A stretch of DNA of 64,000 nucleotides from Actinomycetota bacterium. GTDB lineage: Bacteria; Actinomycetota; Actinomycetes; Mycobacteriales; Micromonosporaceae. A program made the position numbers and the translations under genes. The stretch is taken from positions 91,538 to 155,537 of the forward strand of contig VAWN01000029.1 of the NCBI GenBank assembly GCA_005885555.1. Reading direction: 5' to 3'. The notes below the pieces were generated by a model. That model did no database searches. It saw only the letters and a list, made by a program, of their open reading frames with translations, and was not told where the DNA came from. Positions 41,292-50,453 of the stretch are shown here, in pieces; position 1 is the stretch's first letter, and every line of letters begins with the position of its first letter.

Positions 41292-42452
41292 TCACGCCGG
41301 CGGCCCCAGCACCAGTACCGAGTTGTGCCCGCCCATGCCCAGCGAGGACTTGACGGTCAGCCCGCCGGTCATCGGGGTCAGCCCGTCCAGCAGCTGCGGA
41401 TGGGCCGGTGCGACGACCGGCGACGCCGGAATCACGCCGTGCTCGTAGCTGAGCGCCGCCGCGGCCACCTCCACCGCCGACGCGGCCCCCTGGCAGTGAC
41501 CGACCAGCGGCTTGACCGAGTACACCCGCGCCTGCGCCGGGAACATAGACTCCAGCACCGCCGCCTCCGCGGTGTCGCACTGCCGGGTACCCGGCCCGTG
41601 CGCGTTGAGGTACCGCACCTGCGACGGGACCACCCCGGCGTTCGCGAGCGCCTCGCGGAAGCAGCGCCGCACCTCGGCCAGGTCGGGATCGATGGACGTC
41701 ACGTGGTACCCGTCGTGCGTCATCGCCCCGCCCAGTACCCGCGCATACGGCTGGCCGGCCCGCGCCGACAGCACGAACGACGCGGACGCCTCGCCCATCA
41801 CGAAGCCGCGGCTGCCCTCCTGGAACGGGCGGCACGCGTCCAGCGGCTCGGCGTCGGTGACCGCCACCCCGAGCCGCTCGAACTGGTACACGTTGTCCGG
41901 GGTCAGCGACAGGTCGGTGGCCACGAACACGACGTCGTCGACGATCCCGGCCTCCAGCCACGCCTTGGCGGTCAGCAGCCCGGCGTTGCCCGAAGCGCAC
42001 ATCGCCGACACGTTCATCGCCGGACCGTGGAACCCGAACTCCTGCATCAGCGTGGACATCGGCGTCGAGGGCATCATCGCCAGGTACTCGCGCAGCAGCC
42101 GCGGACCGCGCTCGCTGCGGTAGAACTCGCGCCACAGGTCCACCTCGCCGAGCACCACGGCGTGCAGCAGCCCGACCCGCCCGCCCGGCTGCCAGCCCCG
42201 CGCCCGCGCGTCGGTGACGGCTTCCCGTGCGGCGAACCGCATCGCGCGGGCGAAGCGGCTGCGCCCGTCGGCCGGGTCGCCGCCGTCGGGTACCCGGGCG
42301 ACCCAGGCGAAGCCGTCCCGGTCCGGCCCGTAGCCGGGGGTCAGCGTGGCGGCCGGCTTGGCGGCGACGAGCCCGTCCCAGAACGCCGCGGTACCCCAGC
42401 CGTAGCCGGTCACCGCACCCACCCCGCAGATTCCGATCCCCCGCGCGACCAT
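41292..42452 (-). CDS. Stand-alone beta-ketoacyl synthase (KAS II/FabF type)
   Basis: A 386-residue thiolase-fold condensing enzyme. The active-site Cys is in SAMCASGNAGL, the first His in NAHGPGTRQCDTAEA, and the Lys/His pair in VKPLVGHCQGAASAVE. All three catalytic residues are present, but the usual NAHGTGT reads NAHGPGT, and the Cys context is unusual. It lacks fused domains and an acyl carrier protein gene. It probably makes a specialised fatty acid or polyketide step. GGGAAGGGCGGG precedes the start. Confidence 0.82.
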   Translation of the reverse strand: MVARGIGICGVGAVTGYGWGTAAFWDGLVAAKPAATLTPGYGPDRDGFAWVARVPDGGDPADGRSRFARAMRFAAREAVTDARARGWQPGGRVGLLHAVVLGEVDLWREFYRSERGPRLLREYLAMMPSTPMSTLMQEFGFHGPAMNVSAMCASGNAGLLTAKAWLEAGIVDDVVFVATDLSLTPDNVYQFERLGVAVTDAEPLDACRPFQEGSRGFVMGEASASFVLSARAGQPYARVLGGAMTHDGYHVTSIDPDLAEVRRCFREALANAGVVPSQVRYLNAHGPGTRQCDTAEAAVLESMFPAQARVYSVKPLVGHCQGAASAVEVAAAALSYEHGVIPASPVVAPAHPQLLDGLTPMTGGLTVKSSLGMGGHNSVLVLGPPA

Positions 42453-42500
42453 CGCCCGCCCTTCCCTTGTCCACCAACGTCCTGCGGGCCAGATCGTCAG

Positions 42501-42959
42501 TCACGGCGGTCGAACTGACCGCGGCGCCCCGGCGTCCGGGGGTGGACTCGTGTTGCGCACCGCGGCAGCGGCCGCCACGAGCTGCTGGCGCAGCCGCGGG
42601 TCGGGCCGGCGGAACGCGCGCAGCCAGTCCCGCACCGTCGCCTCGGGCAGGCGCATCCGCAGCGCTGTCCGGCGGTACCCGATGCCGCGCGCCCGCGCCG
42701 CGAGCACCGCGCGGATGACCGCGGCGGCATGGGCCCGGCGGCCGAGCATCCAGCCCGGCAGCAGCACGTGGGTACCGCGGCAGGCCGCGCACCGCGCCCG
42801 CCGCGGGCGTACCGCGCGGCGCGCCGTGGCACCGAGCCGGACCACCCGCAGCCGCGCCCGCCCCCACGGCCGCAGCGCACCGCCGCAGCGCGGACAGGGC
42901 AGCGCGCCGGCCCGCAGCGCCACCTCGACCGCCGGCCCGGTATCGCCGACTACCCGCAC
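42501..42959 (-). CDS. Zinc-ribbon and helix-turn-helix protein (DUF6431-like)
   Basis: A 152-residue very Arg-rich protein. A zinc ribbon of four cysteines (PCPRCGG and RCAACRG) is followed by a helical DNA-binding part (RGIGYRRTALRMRLPEATVRDWLRAF). This is the layout of DUF6431 proteins and of the N-terminal part of some transposases, so it may be a domesticated or left-over element gene. No transposase core or terminal repeats were seen. Start GTG at 42959 is uncertain. Confidence 0.6.
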   Translation of the reverse strand: MRVVGDTGPAVEVALRAGALPCPRCGGALRPWGRARLRVVRLGATARRAVRPRRARCAACRGTHVLLPGWMLGRRAHAAAVIRAVLAARARGIGYRRTALRMRLPEATVRDWLRAFRRPDPRLRQQLVAAAAAVRNTSPPPDAGAPRSVRPP

Positions 42960-43069
42960 GGCGTCCCCGGTGTCCGGTTCGGGGTCGCCCGATCGTGCCT
43001 CAGCATCACCGTGCCCACGCCGATGATGTAACCGGACCCGGACCGGGCACGAAGGCGGATCGGACGTAC

Positions 43070-45811
43070 GTGAGAACTGACCTCGAGGACCTCGACTGGC
43101 TCACCGGCAGCGGTGGCCAGGAGCACATCGTCGAGCTGGCGCTGTCGGCGAGCTCCATGGTGATGTGGCGGTTCGCGCTGTCCGACGGCTCGCTGACCTG
43201 GACGCCCGGCCTCGCCGACGTGCTCGGCCTGCCCGGCGCCGCCGACCCGGTCGTCGGTGACCGGCTGCGCGCGCTGGTCGCGCCGATGGCCACGGCCGCG
43301 CACACCGCGACGGTCTGGCAGGACTTCGAGCTGGAGCAACGGTCGACCGGGCCGGACGGCGGCACGCGGTGGATCCAGTTCCGCGCGCGGATCCTGGGCG
43401 ACGCGGGGCAGCGGGCGCTGATCGGCATCGCCACCGACGTCACCGACCGGCACGAGTCCCGGCAGGCGCTGGCCGACCTCGCCGAACGGTACCGGTTGCT
43501 GGTGGAGCTGAGCCCCGACGCGGTCGGGGTACACCAGGACGGGCTGGTGGTGTACGTGAACCCGGCCGCGGTCCGGTCGCTCGGCGCCTCCTGCGCGGCG
43601 GACCTGGTCGGCCGGCCGATCACCGACTTCGTGCACCCCGACTCGGTACCGGAGATGCAGCGCCGGCTGGTGACCCTGGACGGGCCCGGTGCCGCATCGG
43701 TTCCCGCCGAGGCGCGGATGATCCGGTTCGACGGCAGCACCTTCCCGGTCGAGTCGGTGTCGGTGCACACGATGTGGGAGGGCCGGCCGGCCTTCCAGGT
43801 GATCCTGCGCGACATCACCGTGCAGAAGGAGGCGCAGGCGAGCCTGCGGTACCAGGCGGCGCTCGTCTCGCACGTCAGCGACGCGATCGTCGCGGTGGCC
43901 GGCGACGGTACCGTGACCAGTTGGAACCCGGCCGCCGAGGCGGTGTACGGGCGACCGGCCGGCCAGGCCACCGGCCGCCCGGTCGAGGAGCTGGTGGGTG
44001 CGCCGCTGGACCCGGCGGCGATCCTGCGCGCCGGCGGCGTCGTGCGCACCACCCACCACCGCGCGGACGGCGCGGCGCTGCACGTGCGGGTGTCCGCCGC
44101 CGAGATGGCCGGCGGGTACGTGCTGCTGTGCGCCGACGAGACCGCCCGGCGCCGCGCCGAGCAGCACTACACCACCGTGGTCGCCTCGCTGGAGGAGGGC
44201 GTGGTGGTGGTCGGCTCGACCGGGCTCGTCGAGTCGGTCAACCCGGCCGCGCAGCGCATCCTCGACAGGTCCGCCACGGACCTCGTCGGTACCGACGGCG
44301 CCGGCTTCACCCTCCTCGACGAGGCCGGCCGCCCCATCCGGCCGGCCGACCAGCCCACCGCGCAGACCCGCCGTACCGGCCGCTCGCAGAACGGCCGCGT
44401 CATGTGTGTCCGGCGACCGGACGGCCAGCGGGTCTGGATCTCGCTGAGCTGCCATCCGCTGCACGCGGACTCCGGGGCGCCGTACGCGACCGTCGCCTCG
44501 TTCACCGACATCACCGAGCGGCGCGCCATCGGCGAGCGGCTGGCCTACGAGGCCACCCACGACCCGCTGACGGGCCTGGCCAACCGGGCGCTGGTCATCC
44601 AGCGGATCACCGCCGCCCTGGGTACCGGCGCCACCGCGGTGCTGTTCGTCGACCTCGACAAGTTCAAGGTGATCAACGACTCGCTCGGTCACGGTACCGG
44701 CGACCGGGTGCTGAAGGTGGTCGGCGAGCGGCTGCGCCGCGTGGTCCGCGGTAGCGACCTGGTCGGCCGGCTCGGCGGCGACGAGTTCGCCGTCGTGGCG
44801 GTCGACGTGTCCGGCGCGCGGCAGGTCCGGGTACTGGCCGAGCGGCTCTGCGCGGCGCTGGCCGACCCGGTCGCGGTGGACGGGCGGCAATTGCACGTCG
44901 ACGCGAGCATCGGCATCGTCGTCGCGCCGGCCGGCGACCCGCGTACCGCCGAGGAGCTGCTCCGCGACGCCGACCTCGCCATGTACCAGGCCAAGACGCA
45001 GGGCCGCGGCCGGTACGACTTCTTCGACGTGGCGCTGCGCGAGCGGATGCAGCGGCGCCTGCAGCTGGAGGAGGATCTGCGCGCGGCGACCGCCAACCGC
45101 GAGCTGTGGGTCGCCTACCAGCCCGTCGTGGACCTGCCGGCCGGCCGCATGGTGGGCGTGGAGGCGCTGCTGCGGTGGACCCATCCGGTGCAAGGCGCCA
45201 TCTCGCCGGCCGAGTTCATCCCGCTGGCCGAGGACAGCGGCTCGATCGACGAGCTCGGCGCGCACACGCTCGCCGAGGCGACCCGCGAGGTCGCGCGTCG
45301 CCGGGCGACCAGCCATCCGGGGGTACACGTCGCGGTGAACCTGTCCGCCGCCCAGCTGGACGATGCCCACCTGACCGCGAAGGTGCGCCGCGCGCTGTCC
45401 CGCAGCGGGCTGCCGGCCAGCGCGCTCTGCCTGGAGATCACCGAGAGCATGCTGATGCGCGACCAGACCGCCGCCACCGTCCGGCTGCACGCCCTGCGCC
45501 AGCTCGGCGTCCGCCTGGCCATCGACGACTTCGGTACCGGTTACTCGTCGCTCGCCCAGCTGCAGCGGCTGCCGCTGGACACGCTGAAGATCGACCGGTC
45601 GTTCGTCGCCGGCCTCGGCGGGTGCCGCGACGCGGAGGCGATCGTCACGAGCATCATCGCCATGGCGCACGCGGTCGACCTGACCGTCATCGCCGAGGGC
45701 GTGGAGAACGAACGGCAGCTGGAAGTGTTGCAGCGCCTGGGTTGTGACCAGGCACAGGGCTTCTGGTTCGGCCGCCCGACGGAGGCGCCCGGCCGGTTCC
45801 CGCCGGTCTGA
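43070..45811 (+). CDS. PAS-rich GGDEF-EAL cyclic-di-GMP enzyme
   Basis: About 913 soluble residues. Four PAS-like domains fill 1-480 (for example LVELSPDAVGVHQDGLVVYV, IVAVAGDGTVTSWNPAAEAV, VVGSTGLVESVNPAAQRIL, FTDITERRA). Then GGDEF with RLGGDEFAVV and I-site RGSD five residues before it, then EAL with GVEALLRW, EITESML, DDFGTGY and KID. Both catalytic sites look intact. It would sense light, oxygen, redox or a ligand through PAS and set c-di-GMP, which controls development in actinobacteria. GTG at 43070 is chosen for AAGGCGGATC 8 bp upstream; a GTG at 42995 is an alternative. Confidence 0.87.
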   Translation: MRTDLEDLDWLTGSGGQEHIVELALSASSMVMWRFALSDGSLTWTPGLADVLGLPGAADPVVGDRLRALVAPMATAAHTATVWQDFELEQRSTGPDGGTRWIQFRARILGDAGQRALIGIATDVTDRHESRQALADLAERYRLLVELSPDAVGVHQDGLVVYVNPAAVRSLGASCAADLVGRPITDFVHPDSVPEMQRRLVTLDGPGAASVPAEARMIRFDGSTFPVESVSVHTMWEGRPAFQVILRDITVQKEAQASLRYQAALVSHVSDAIVAVAGDGTVTSWNPAAEAVYGRPAGQATGRPVEELVGAPLDPAAILRAGGVVRTTHHRADGAALHVRVSAAEMAGGYVLLCADETARRRAEQHYTTVVASLEEGVVVVGSTGLVESVNPAAQRILDRSATDLVGTDGAGFTLLDEAGRPIRPADQPTAQTRRTGRSQNGRVMCVRRPDGQRVWISLSCHPLHADSGAPYATVASFTDITERRAIGERLAYEATHDPLTGLANRALVIQRITAALGTGATAVLFVDLDKFKVINDSLGHGTGDRVLKVVGERLRRVVRGSDLVGRLGGDEFAVVAVDVSGARQVRVLAERLCAALADPVAVDGRQLHVDASIGIVVAPAGDPRTAEELLRDADLAMYQAKTQGRGRYDFFDVALRERMQRRLQLEEDLRAATANRELWVAYQPVVDLPAGRMVGVEALLRWTHPVQGAISPAEFIPLAEDSGSIDELGAHTLAEATREVARRRATSHPGVHVAVNLSAAQLDDAHLTAKVRRALSRSGLPASALCLEITESMLMRDQTAATVRLHALRQLGVRLAIDDFGTGYSSLAQLQRLPLDTLKIDRSFVAGLGGCRDAEAIVTSIIAMAHAVDLTVIAEGVENERQLEVLQRLGCDQAQGFWFGRPTEAPGRFPPV

Positions 45812-45828
45812 GGGAGCGAGCGGGAGCG

Positions 45829-45877
45829 GCGCGGCGGCGTCTGGACTGAGGAGCGCAGCGACGAGGGAAGACGGCGC
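45829..45877. repeat. Interspersed 49-bp element (family B), copy 2
   Basis: 47 of 49 bases match the reverse complement of 30949-30997. It fills the gap after the PAS-GGDEF-EAL gene and is followed at once by a family C element. Confidence 0.8.
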
Positions 45878-45883
45878 TTAACA

Positions 45884-45908
45884 GCGCCGCGAAGCGAGCG
45901 GACGGGGC
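45884..45908. repeat. 25-bp element (family C), copy 1
   Basis: GCGCCGCGAAGCGAGCGGAC and the next 5 bases match the reverse complement of 47980-48004 with one difference. Lies between convergent genes. Confidence 0.7.
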
Positions 45909-45911
45909 AGC

Positions 45912-47065
45912 TCAGTCCACCCGCAGGATGAGCCCGGACAGCTCGTAGGACTCGATCTGCCTTCGGAACCGCACCACCGGCTCGCGCTCCATCCGGACGC
46001 CCGGCAGCGCGAACAGCTTGGTCAGGAAGATCTCGGTCTCCTGGATCGCGATGTACGCGCCGGGGCAGCGGTGCGGCCCGTCGCCGAACGACAGCACCGA
46101 GCCGGCCACGCCGTCGGGCAGCGACCGGGCCGGGCAGACCTCGGCCGGCTGCTCGCCGACCGTGGCCGGGTCCACGTTCGCGTGCCCGATCGCGATGTCG
46201 ACCCGGGCGCCGGCCGGGATGCGTACCGGGCCGGCCTCGTCGGGTACCTCGACGTCGGCGGTCGTCCACCGGGCCAGGTTGGCCACCACCGGTTCCAGCC
46301 GCAGGATCTCGTGCAGGATCGCCACGCGGGTGGCCTCGTCGCCGGCGACGTAGGCGGTGCGCAGGTTGTCGTCGGTGAACAGGTGCCACGCGGCGACGGT
46401 GATGAACTCCCGCGTGGTGATCATTCCGGCGGCGCCGAACGTGACGCACTCGCCGAGTATCTCGGGGTTGGTGCAGCCCTCGTCGAGCAGGTGGGAGATG
46501 AGGTCGTCGCGGCGCTCGCGGCGGCGGCGCCGGATGGCCGGGCGCACGTCGAACGCCAGACCGCGGCCGGGCTGCGCAGGCCCGGCTGCACCTTGCTCTC
46601 GGTGAAGAACCGGGCCAGCCGGTCGGGGGTACCGCGCCGGGCCGGGGTCAGGCCGATCACGTCACCGGCCACCGCGACGGCCAGCGCGAAGGACAGCACG
46701 GACAGGTCCGCCCGGCCCTTGCGCCGCAGCTTGGCCAGCTGCTCGTCGGCGTACCGGTGCATCAGCTCGCGGTACTTCTCGTGTACCCGTCGCGGCGTGA
46801 AGTACTTCGCCGTCTGGCGCCGGTGTTCGCGGTGCTCGACACCGTCGCGGTACACCACCGGCCGGCGCATCTTGCGCATCGCCTTCCGGGCCCGGTCGGC
46901 GCCGAACCCGGCCTGGCGGGTCTCGGTGCTGCGGAGCACCGACCGCGCGGCGAGATAGCTTTCCACGTGCCAGACACCGGCGTCGTCGACGTGCACGGGG
47001 CAGGTCGACGACGTCTGTTCGGGGCGGGTCTTGCGGCCGGAACGGTCGTGCGTCTCCACGTGCAT
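45912..47065 (-). pseudogene. Cytochrome P450 broken by a frameshift
   Basis: The N-terminal half starts at ATG 47065 (MHVETHDRSGRKTRPEQ) and runs through VLSFALAVAVAGDVIGLTPA and FFTESKVQPGLRSPAAVW. From near 46550-46570 the family continues in another frame: FDVRPAIRRRRRERRDDLIS, the I-helix GAAGMITTREF, the ExxR motif EILRLEP and the heme loop LSFGDGPHRCPGAYIA. The two parts give about 384 residues, slightly short of a normal P450, so a small deletion caused the shift. Neither half could work alone. It is either a recent pseudogene or a sequencing error. An ATG at 47092 could add nine residues. Confidence 0.75.
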
Positions 47066-47161
47066 AGGCCAGATGCTACCTTGATGCCTCATTGACACAG
47101 GTATCTTCCCGGAACCCTCGTCCAACAGCGGAGCTCGTCCAACAGCGGAGGAGGCCGTGCC

Positions 47162-47968
47162 ATGCCGAGCGCCACGTTCGACCGGACCGCCACCCTCGCG
47201 GCTCTCGACCGGGTCGCCGACCGGCTGGTCGCGATGGTGACCGCGGCACCGGACCCGACCGTCCGGGTACCCGCGACTCCACAGTGGACGGTCGCGGAGG
47301 CGTTCGCGCACGTGGCCACGGTGGCGCCGCGGTACCTGCAGGGTGCCCGGCAGGAGGGGGAGTGGGTACGCGACGTCGACGACCTCGCCGACCTCAATGC
47401 GCGCCAGCTCGCCGCGCTGCCCAGCACCGAGGTACCGGCCCTCGCCGACCGGCTGCGCACCGCGCTCGCCGACCTGACCCGGGTGATCAACGGCTTCGGC
47501 GACCGGCAGCCGGTGTTCACCTTCCACGGCGGGCAGCGCATCGGCGCCGACGTCGCGCTCGGCGTCCTGCTGGGCGAACTGGTGGTGCACGGGCACGACA
47601 TCGCCGGCGCGCTGCGGCGGCCCTGGCCGATCGACCCGGCGCACGTCGAGCTGATCCTGCAGGGGGTCACCCCGATCCTGCCCGGGTGGCTGGACGCCGA
47701 CCGGGCCCGCGGGCACACCGGCCGGTACGAGCTGCGGCTGCGCGGGCAGGGGGTACACCGGTTCGCCTTCGACGCCGGCCGGCTCACCATGGACCCGCCC
47801 GGCCCGTGGCGGCCCGACGCGGTCATCTCCGCGCAGCCGGCGGCGTTCCTGCTCGTCACGTACCAGCGGATCAGCCAGTGGCCGGCGATCGCCACCGGCA
47901 AGCTGGTCGCCTGGGGACGCCGGCCGTGGCTGGCCCTGAGCTTCGCGAGCCGCTTCCACCGGCCGTGA
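47162..47968 (+). CDS. MDMPI/DinB-like maleylpyruvate isomerase N-terminal domain protein
   Basis: A 268-residue protein. The N-terminal four-helix domain (1-150) has the metal-binding histidine pattern FAHVATVAPRYL and LVVHGHDIA of mycothiol-dependent maleylpyruvate isomerases, and the C-terminal part (170-268) is sterol-carrier-like. Such proteins may be mycothiol-linked transferases or isomerases. Divergent from the broken P450, with only 96 bp between. A direct repeat (TCGTCCAACAGCGGAG twice, about 47117-47149) carries the ribosome site GGAGGAGG. Confidence 0.75.
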   Translation: MPSATFDRTATLAALDRVADRLVAMVTAAPDPTVRVPATPQWTVAEAFAHVATVAPRYLQGARQEGEWVRDVDDLADLNARQLAALPSTEVPALADRLRTALADLTRVINGFGDRQPVFTFHGGQRIGADVALGVLLGELVVHGHDIAGALRRPWPIDPAHVELILQGVTPILPGWLDADRARGHTGRYELRLRGQGVHRFAFDAGRLTMDPPGPWRPDAVISAQPAAFLLVTYQRISQWPAIATGKLVAWGRRPWLALSFASRFHRP

Positions 47969-47979
47969 GTTGACTGGGT

Positions 47980-48004
47980 GCCCCGTCCGCTCGCTTCACG
48001 GCGC
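47980..48004. repeat. 25-bp element (family C), copy 2
   Basis: Reverse complement of 45884-45908 with one difference, lying just after the MDMPI gene and before the TetR operator. Confidence 0.7.
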
Positions 48005-48038
48005 TCAGACGCGCCATTCCCGCTCGCTTCCTCAGTTG

Positions 48039-48060
48039 ACTGAGTGAGCACTCGCTCAGT
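48039..48060. promoter_or_regulatory. TetR operator at the start of the efflux operon
   Basis: A 22-bp imperfect palindrome with arms ACTGAGTGAG and CTCGCTCAGT. It ends 3 bp before the first possible GTG of the TetR gene. This pattern (TGAGTGAG...CTCACTCA) is common for actinobacterial TetR repressors, so the operon is probably self-repressed, with a leaderless or very short leader transcript. Confidence 0.7.
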
Positions 48061-48063
48061 ACA

Positions 48064-48717
48064 GTGGCGGGCGTGTCCGAGCCCGCCAAGCGCCGCCGGG
48101 TGCCCGCGATGGCGCCCGAGGAGCGCCGCGCCGCGCTGATCGCGGTGACGGTACCGCTGCTGCGCGAGCACGGCCTGGCGGTGACCACGCGGCAGATCGC
48201 CGACGCCGCCGGGGTCGCCGAGGGCACCATCTTCGGCGTCTTCCCGGACAAGAACACGCTGCTGCGTGCCGCGGTGCTCCACGCCTTCGACCCCGAGCCG
48301 CTGGTCGACTCGCTACGTGGCGTGGCCGGCGGCGGCGACCTGCGGTCCCGCCTGGTCGCGGTGGTCGACCTGCTGCGCTGGCGGCTGTCGGCCAACGAGC
48401 CGCTGGTCGCGGCGATCCGCAAGATGGCCGGCGACCCGGCGGCGGGCCAGGAGTTCCTCGAGCGCATGCAGGAGACGCGCCGGGCCATGCTGGCCGGGAT
48501 CGCCGCCGTGATCGAACCCGACGCCGCGCTGCTGCGCCGCGACCCGCGCAGCGCCGCCCGGCTGCTGCTGATGATGGTGATGGCCAGCGTGCACAACGGG
48601 TTCGGCGACCGCACCGCGCTCGGCGGCCTGAGCAGTGCCGAGGTCGTGTCCCTGGTACTAGACGGGCTGCTGGTGCGCACGCCCGACGAGACCGCACCGA
48701 CGGGAGGCTCCCGCTGA
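48064..48717 (+). CDS. TetR-family repressor of the ABC exporter operon
   Basis: A 217-residue regulator. The helix-turn-helix is at about 35-65 ([24 protein letters not shown]), and the C-terminal ligand domain spans 75-210. It lies directly downstream of a 22-bp palindrome and its TGA overlaps the ATG of the first transporter gene by one base (TGATG). It should repress the exporter until its ligand, perhaps the exported compound, binds. GTG at 48064 or 48073 can be the start; both are inside or next to the operator region. Confidence 0.87.
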   Translation: MAGVSEPAKRRRVPAMAPEERRAALIAVTVPLLREHGLAVTTRQIADAAGVAEGTIFGVFPDKNTLLRAAVLHAFDPEPLVDSLRGVAGGGDLRSRLVAVVDLLRWRLSANEPLVAAIRKMAGDPAAGQEFLERMQETRRAMLAGIAAVIEPDAALLRRDPRSAARLLLMMVMASVHNGFGDRTALGGLSSAEVVSLVLDGLLVRTPDETAPTGGSR

Positions 48718-50453
48718 TGCTGCTGCGACTGCTGCGTACCCACCTGTCGCCGTACCGGCAGGCGATCGGGCTGGTGGTGCTGTTCCAGTTCGTGCAGACC
48801 CTGGCGACGCTGTACCTGCCGACGCTCAACGCCGACATCATCGACAACGGCGTGGTGAAGGGCGACACCGCCTACATCATGCGCACCGGCGGCCTCATGC
48901 TCGCCGTCACGCTGGCCCAGATCGCCTGCTCGATCGTTGCCGTGTACTTCGGTGCCCGTACCGCGATGGCGCTGGGCCGCGACGTCCGGGCCGCGGTCTT
49001 CCACCGGGTGCAGGACTTCTCCACGCAGGAGCTGGGCCAGTTCGGCGCGCCGTCACTGATCACCCGGACCACCAACGACGTGCAGCAGGTGCAGATGCTG
49101 GTGCTGCTGAGCTTCACGCTGATGGTGTCCGCGCCGATCATGTGCGTCGGCGGCATCGTGATGGCGCTGCGCCAGGACATCCCGCTGTCCGGCCTGCTGC
49201 TGGTGATCGTGCCCGTGCTCGTCGGCATCGTCGGGATGATCATCGTCCGGATGCGGCCGCTGTTCCGGACGATGCAGGTGCGCATCGACCGGATCAACCG
49301 GGTGGTGCGCGAGCAGATCACCGGCATCCGGGTGATCCGCGCGTTCGTCCGCGACGAGCACGAGCGGCAGCGCTTCGAGGTGGCCAACACCGAGCTGATG
49401 GACGTGTCGCTGCGCGTCGGCCGGCTGATGGCGCTGATGTTCCCGTCGGTCATGCTGGTCATCAACCTGTCCAGCGTCGCGGTGCTGTGGTTCGGCGGGC
49501 ACCGCATCGCCGACGGCGGCATGCAGGTCGGCGCGCTCACCGCGTTCATCGCCTACCTGCTGCAGATCCTCATGTCCGTGATGATGGCGACGTTCATGTT
49601 CGTGATGATCCCGCGCGCCGAGGTCTGCGCCGACCGCATCCACGAGGTCCTCGACACCGAGCCGACGCTGGCCCCGCCGCCGGCCCCGGTCACCCCGCTG
49701 CACCGGCACGGCGAGCTGGAGCTGCGCGCGGTGGACTTCCGGTACCCCGGAGCGGACGAGCCGGTGCTGTGCGGGGTCGACCTGGTCGCCCGGCCGGGCC
49801 GGACCACCGCCGTCATCGGCAGCACCGGCAGCGGGAAGACCACGCTGCTCAACCTGGTACCCCGGCTGTTCGACGTGACCGGCGGTGCGGTACTCGTCGA
49901 CGGGGTGGACGTCCGCGACCTCGACCCCGCCGCCCTCGCCGAGACCGTCGCGCTGGTACCGCAGAAGCCGTACCTGTTCTCCGGCACCGTCGCCTCCAAC
50001 CTGCGCTACGGCCGGCCCGACGCCACCGACGAGGAACTGTTGCGGGCGCTGGAGGTCGCCCAGGCGCGCGAGTTCGTCGTAGCGATGCCGGGCGGGCTGG
50101 AGGCGCCGATCGCGCAGGGCGGCTCGAACGTGTCCGGCGGGCAGCGGCAGCGCCTGGCGATGGCCCGGGCGCTGGTCCGGCGGCCCGAGATCTACCTGTT
50201 CGACGACTCGTTCTCGGCGCTGGACTACGCGACCGACGCACGCCTGCGCGCGGCGCTGGCCGAGGAGATCGCCGACGCGACCATCGTGATCGTCGCCCAG
50301 CGGGTCAACACGATCCGCGACGCCGACCGGATCGTCGTGCTGGACGCCGGCCGGGTGGTCGGCACCGGTACCCACGCCGACCTGATGGCCACCTGCCCGA
50401 CCTACCGCGAGATCGTGCTCTCCCAGCTCACCGAACAGGAGGCGGCCGCGTGA
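48717..50453 (+). CDS. ABC exporter half-transporter 1 (degenerate catalytic site)
   Basis: A 578-residue type I exporter subunit: six membrane helices (1-320), then an ATPase domain. Walker A is GSTGSGKTT, signature [14 protein letters not shown], and Walker [13 protein letters not shown], in which the catalytic Glu is replaced by Asp. That marks the degenerate half of heterodimeric exporters (BmrC/TM287-like). It pairs with the next gene, overlapped by GTGA. Role is export of a drug-like or self-made compound under TetR control. Confidence 0.9.
   Translation: MLLRLLRTHLSPYRQAIGLVVLFQFVQTLATLYLPTLNADIIDNGVVKGDTAYIMRTGGLMLAVTLAQIACSIVAVYFGARTAMALGRDVRAAVFHRVQDFSTQELGQFGAPSLITRTTNDVQQVQMLVLLSFTLMVSAPIMCVGGIVMALRQDIPLSGLLLVIVPVLVGIVGMIIVRMRPLFRTMQVRIDRINRVVREQITGIRVIRAFVRDEHERQRFEVANTELMDVSLRVGRLMALMFPSVMLVINLSSVAVLWFGGHRIADGGMQVGALTAFIAYLLQILMSVMMATFMFVMIPRAEVCADRIHEVLDTEPTLAPPPAPVTPLHRHGELELRAVDFRYPGADEPVLCGVDLVARPGRTTAVIGSTGSGKTTLLNLVPRLFDVTGGAVLVDGVDVRDLDPAALAETVALVPQKPYLFSGTVASNLRYGRPDATDEELLRALEVAQAREFVVAMPGGLEAPIAQGGSNVSGGQRQRLAMARALVRRPEIYLFDDSFSALDYATDARLRAALAEEIADATIVIVAQRVNTIRDADRIVVLDAGRVVGTGTHADLMATCPTYREIVLSQLTEQEAAA

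Noticed and set aside
42501-42959. Zinc-ribbon/HTH protein as part of an insertion sequence
   Set aside because: No transposase catalytic core, terminal inverted repeats or target duplication were found around it.
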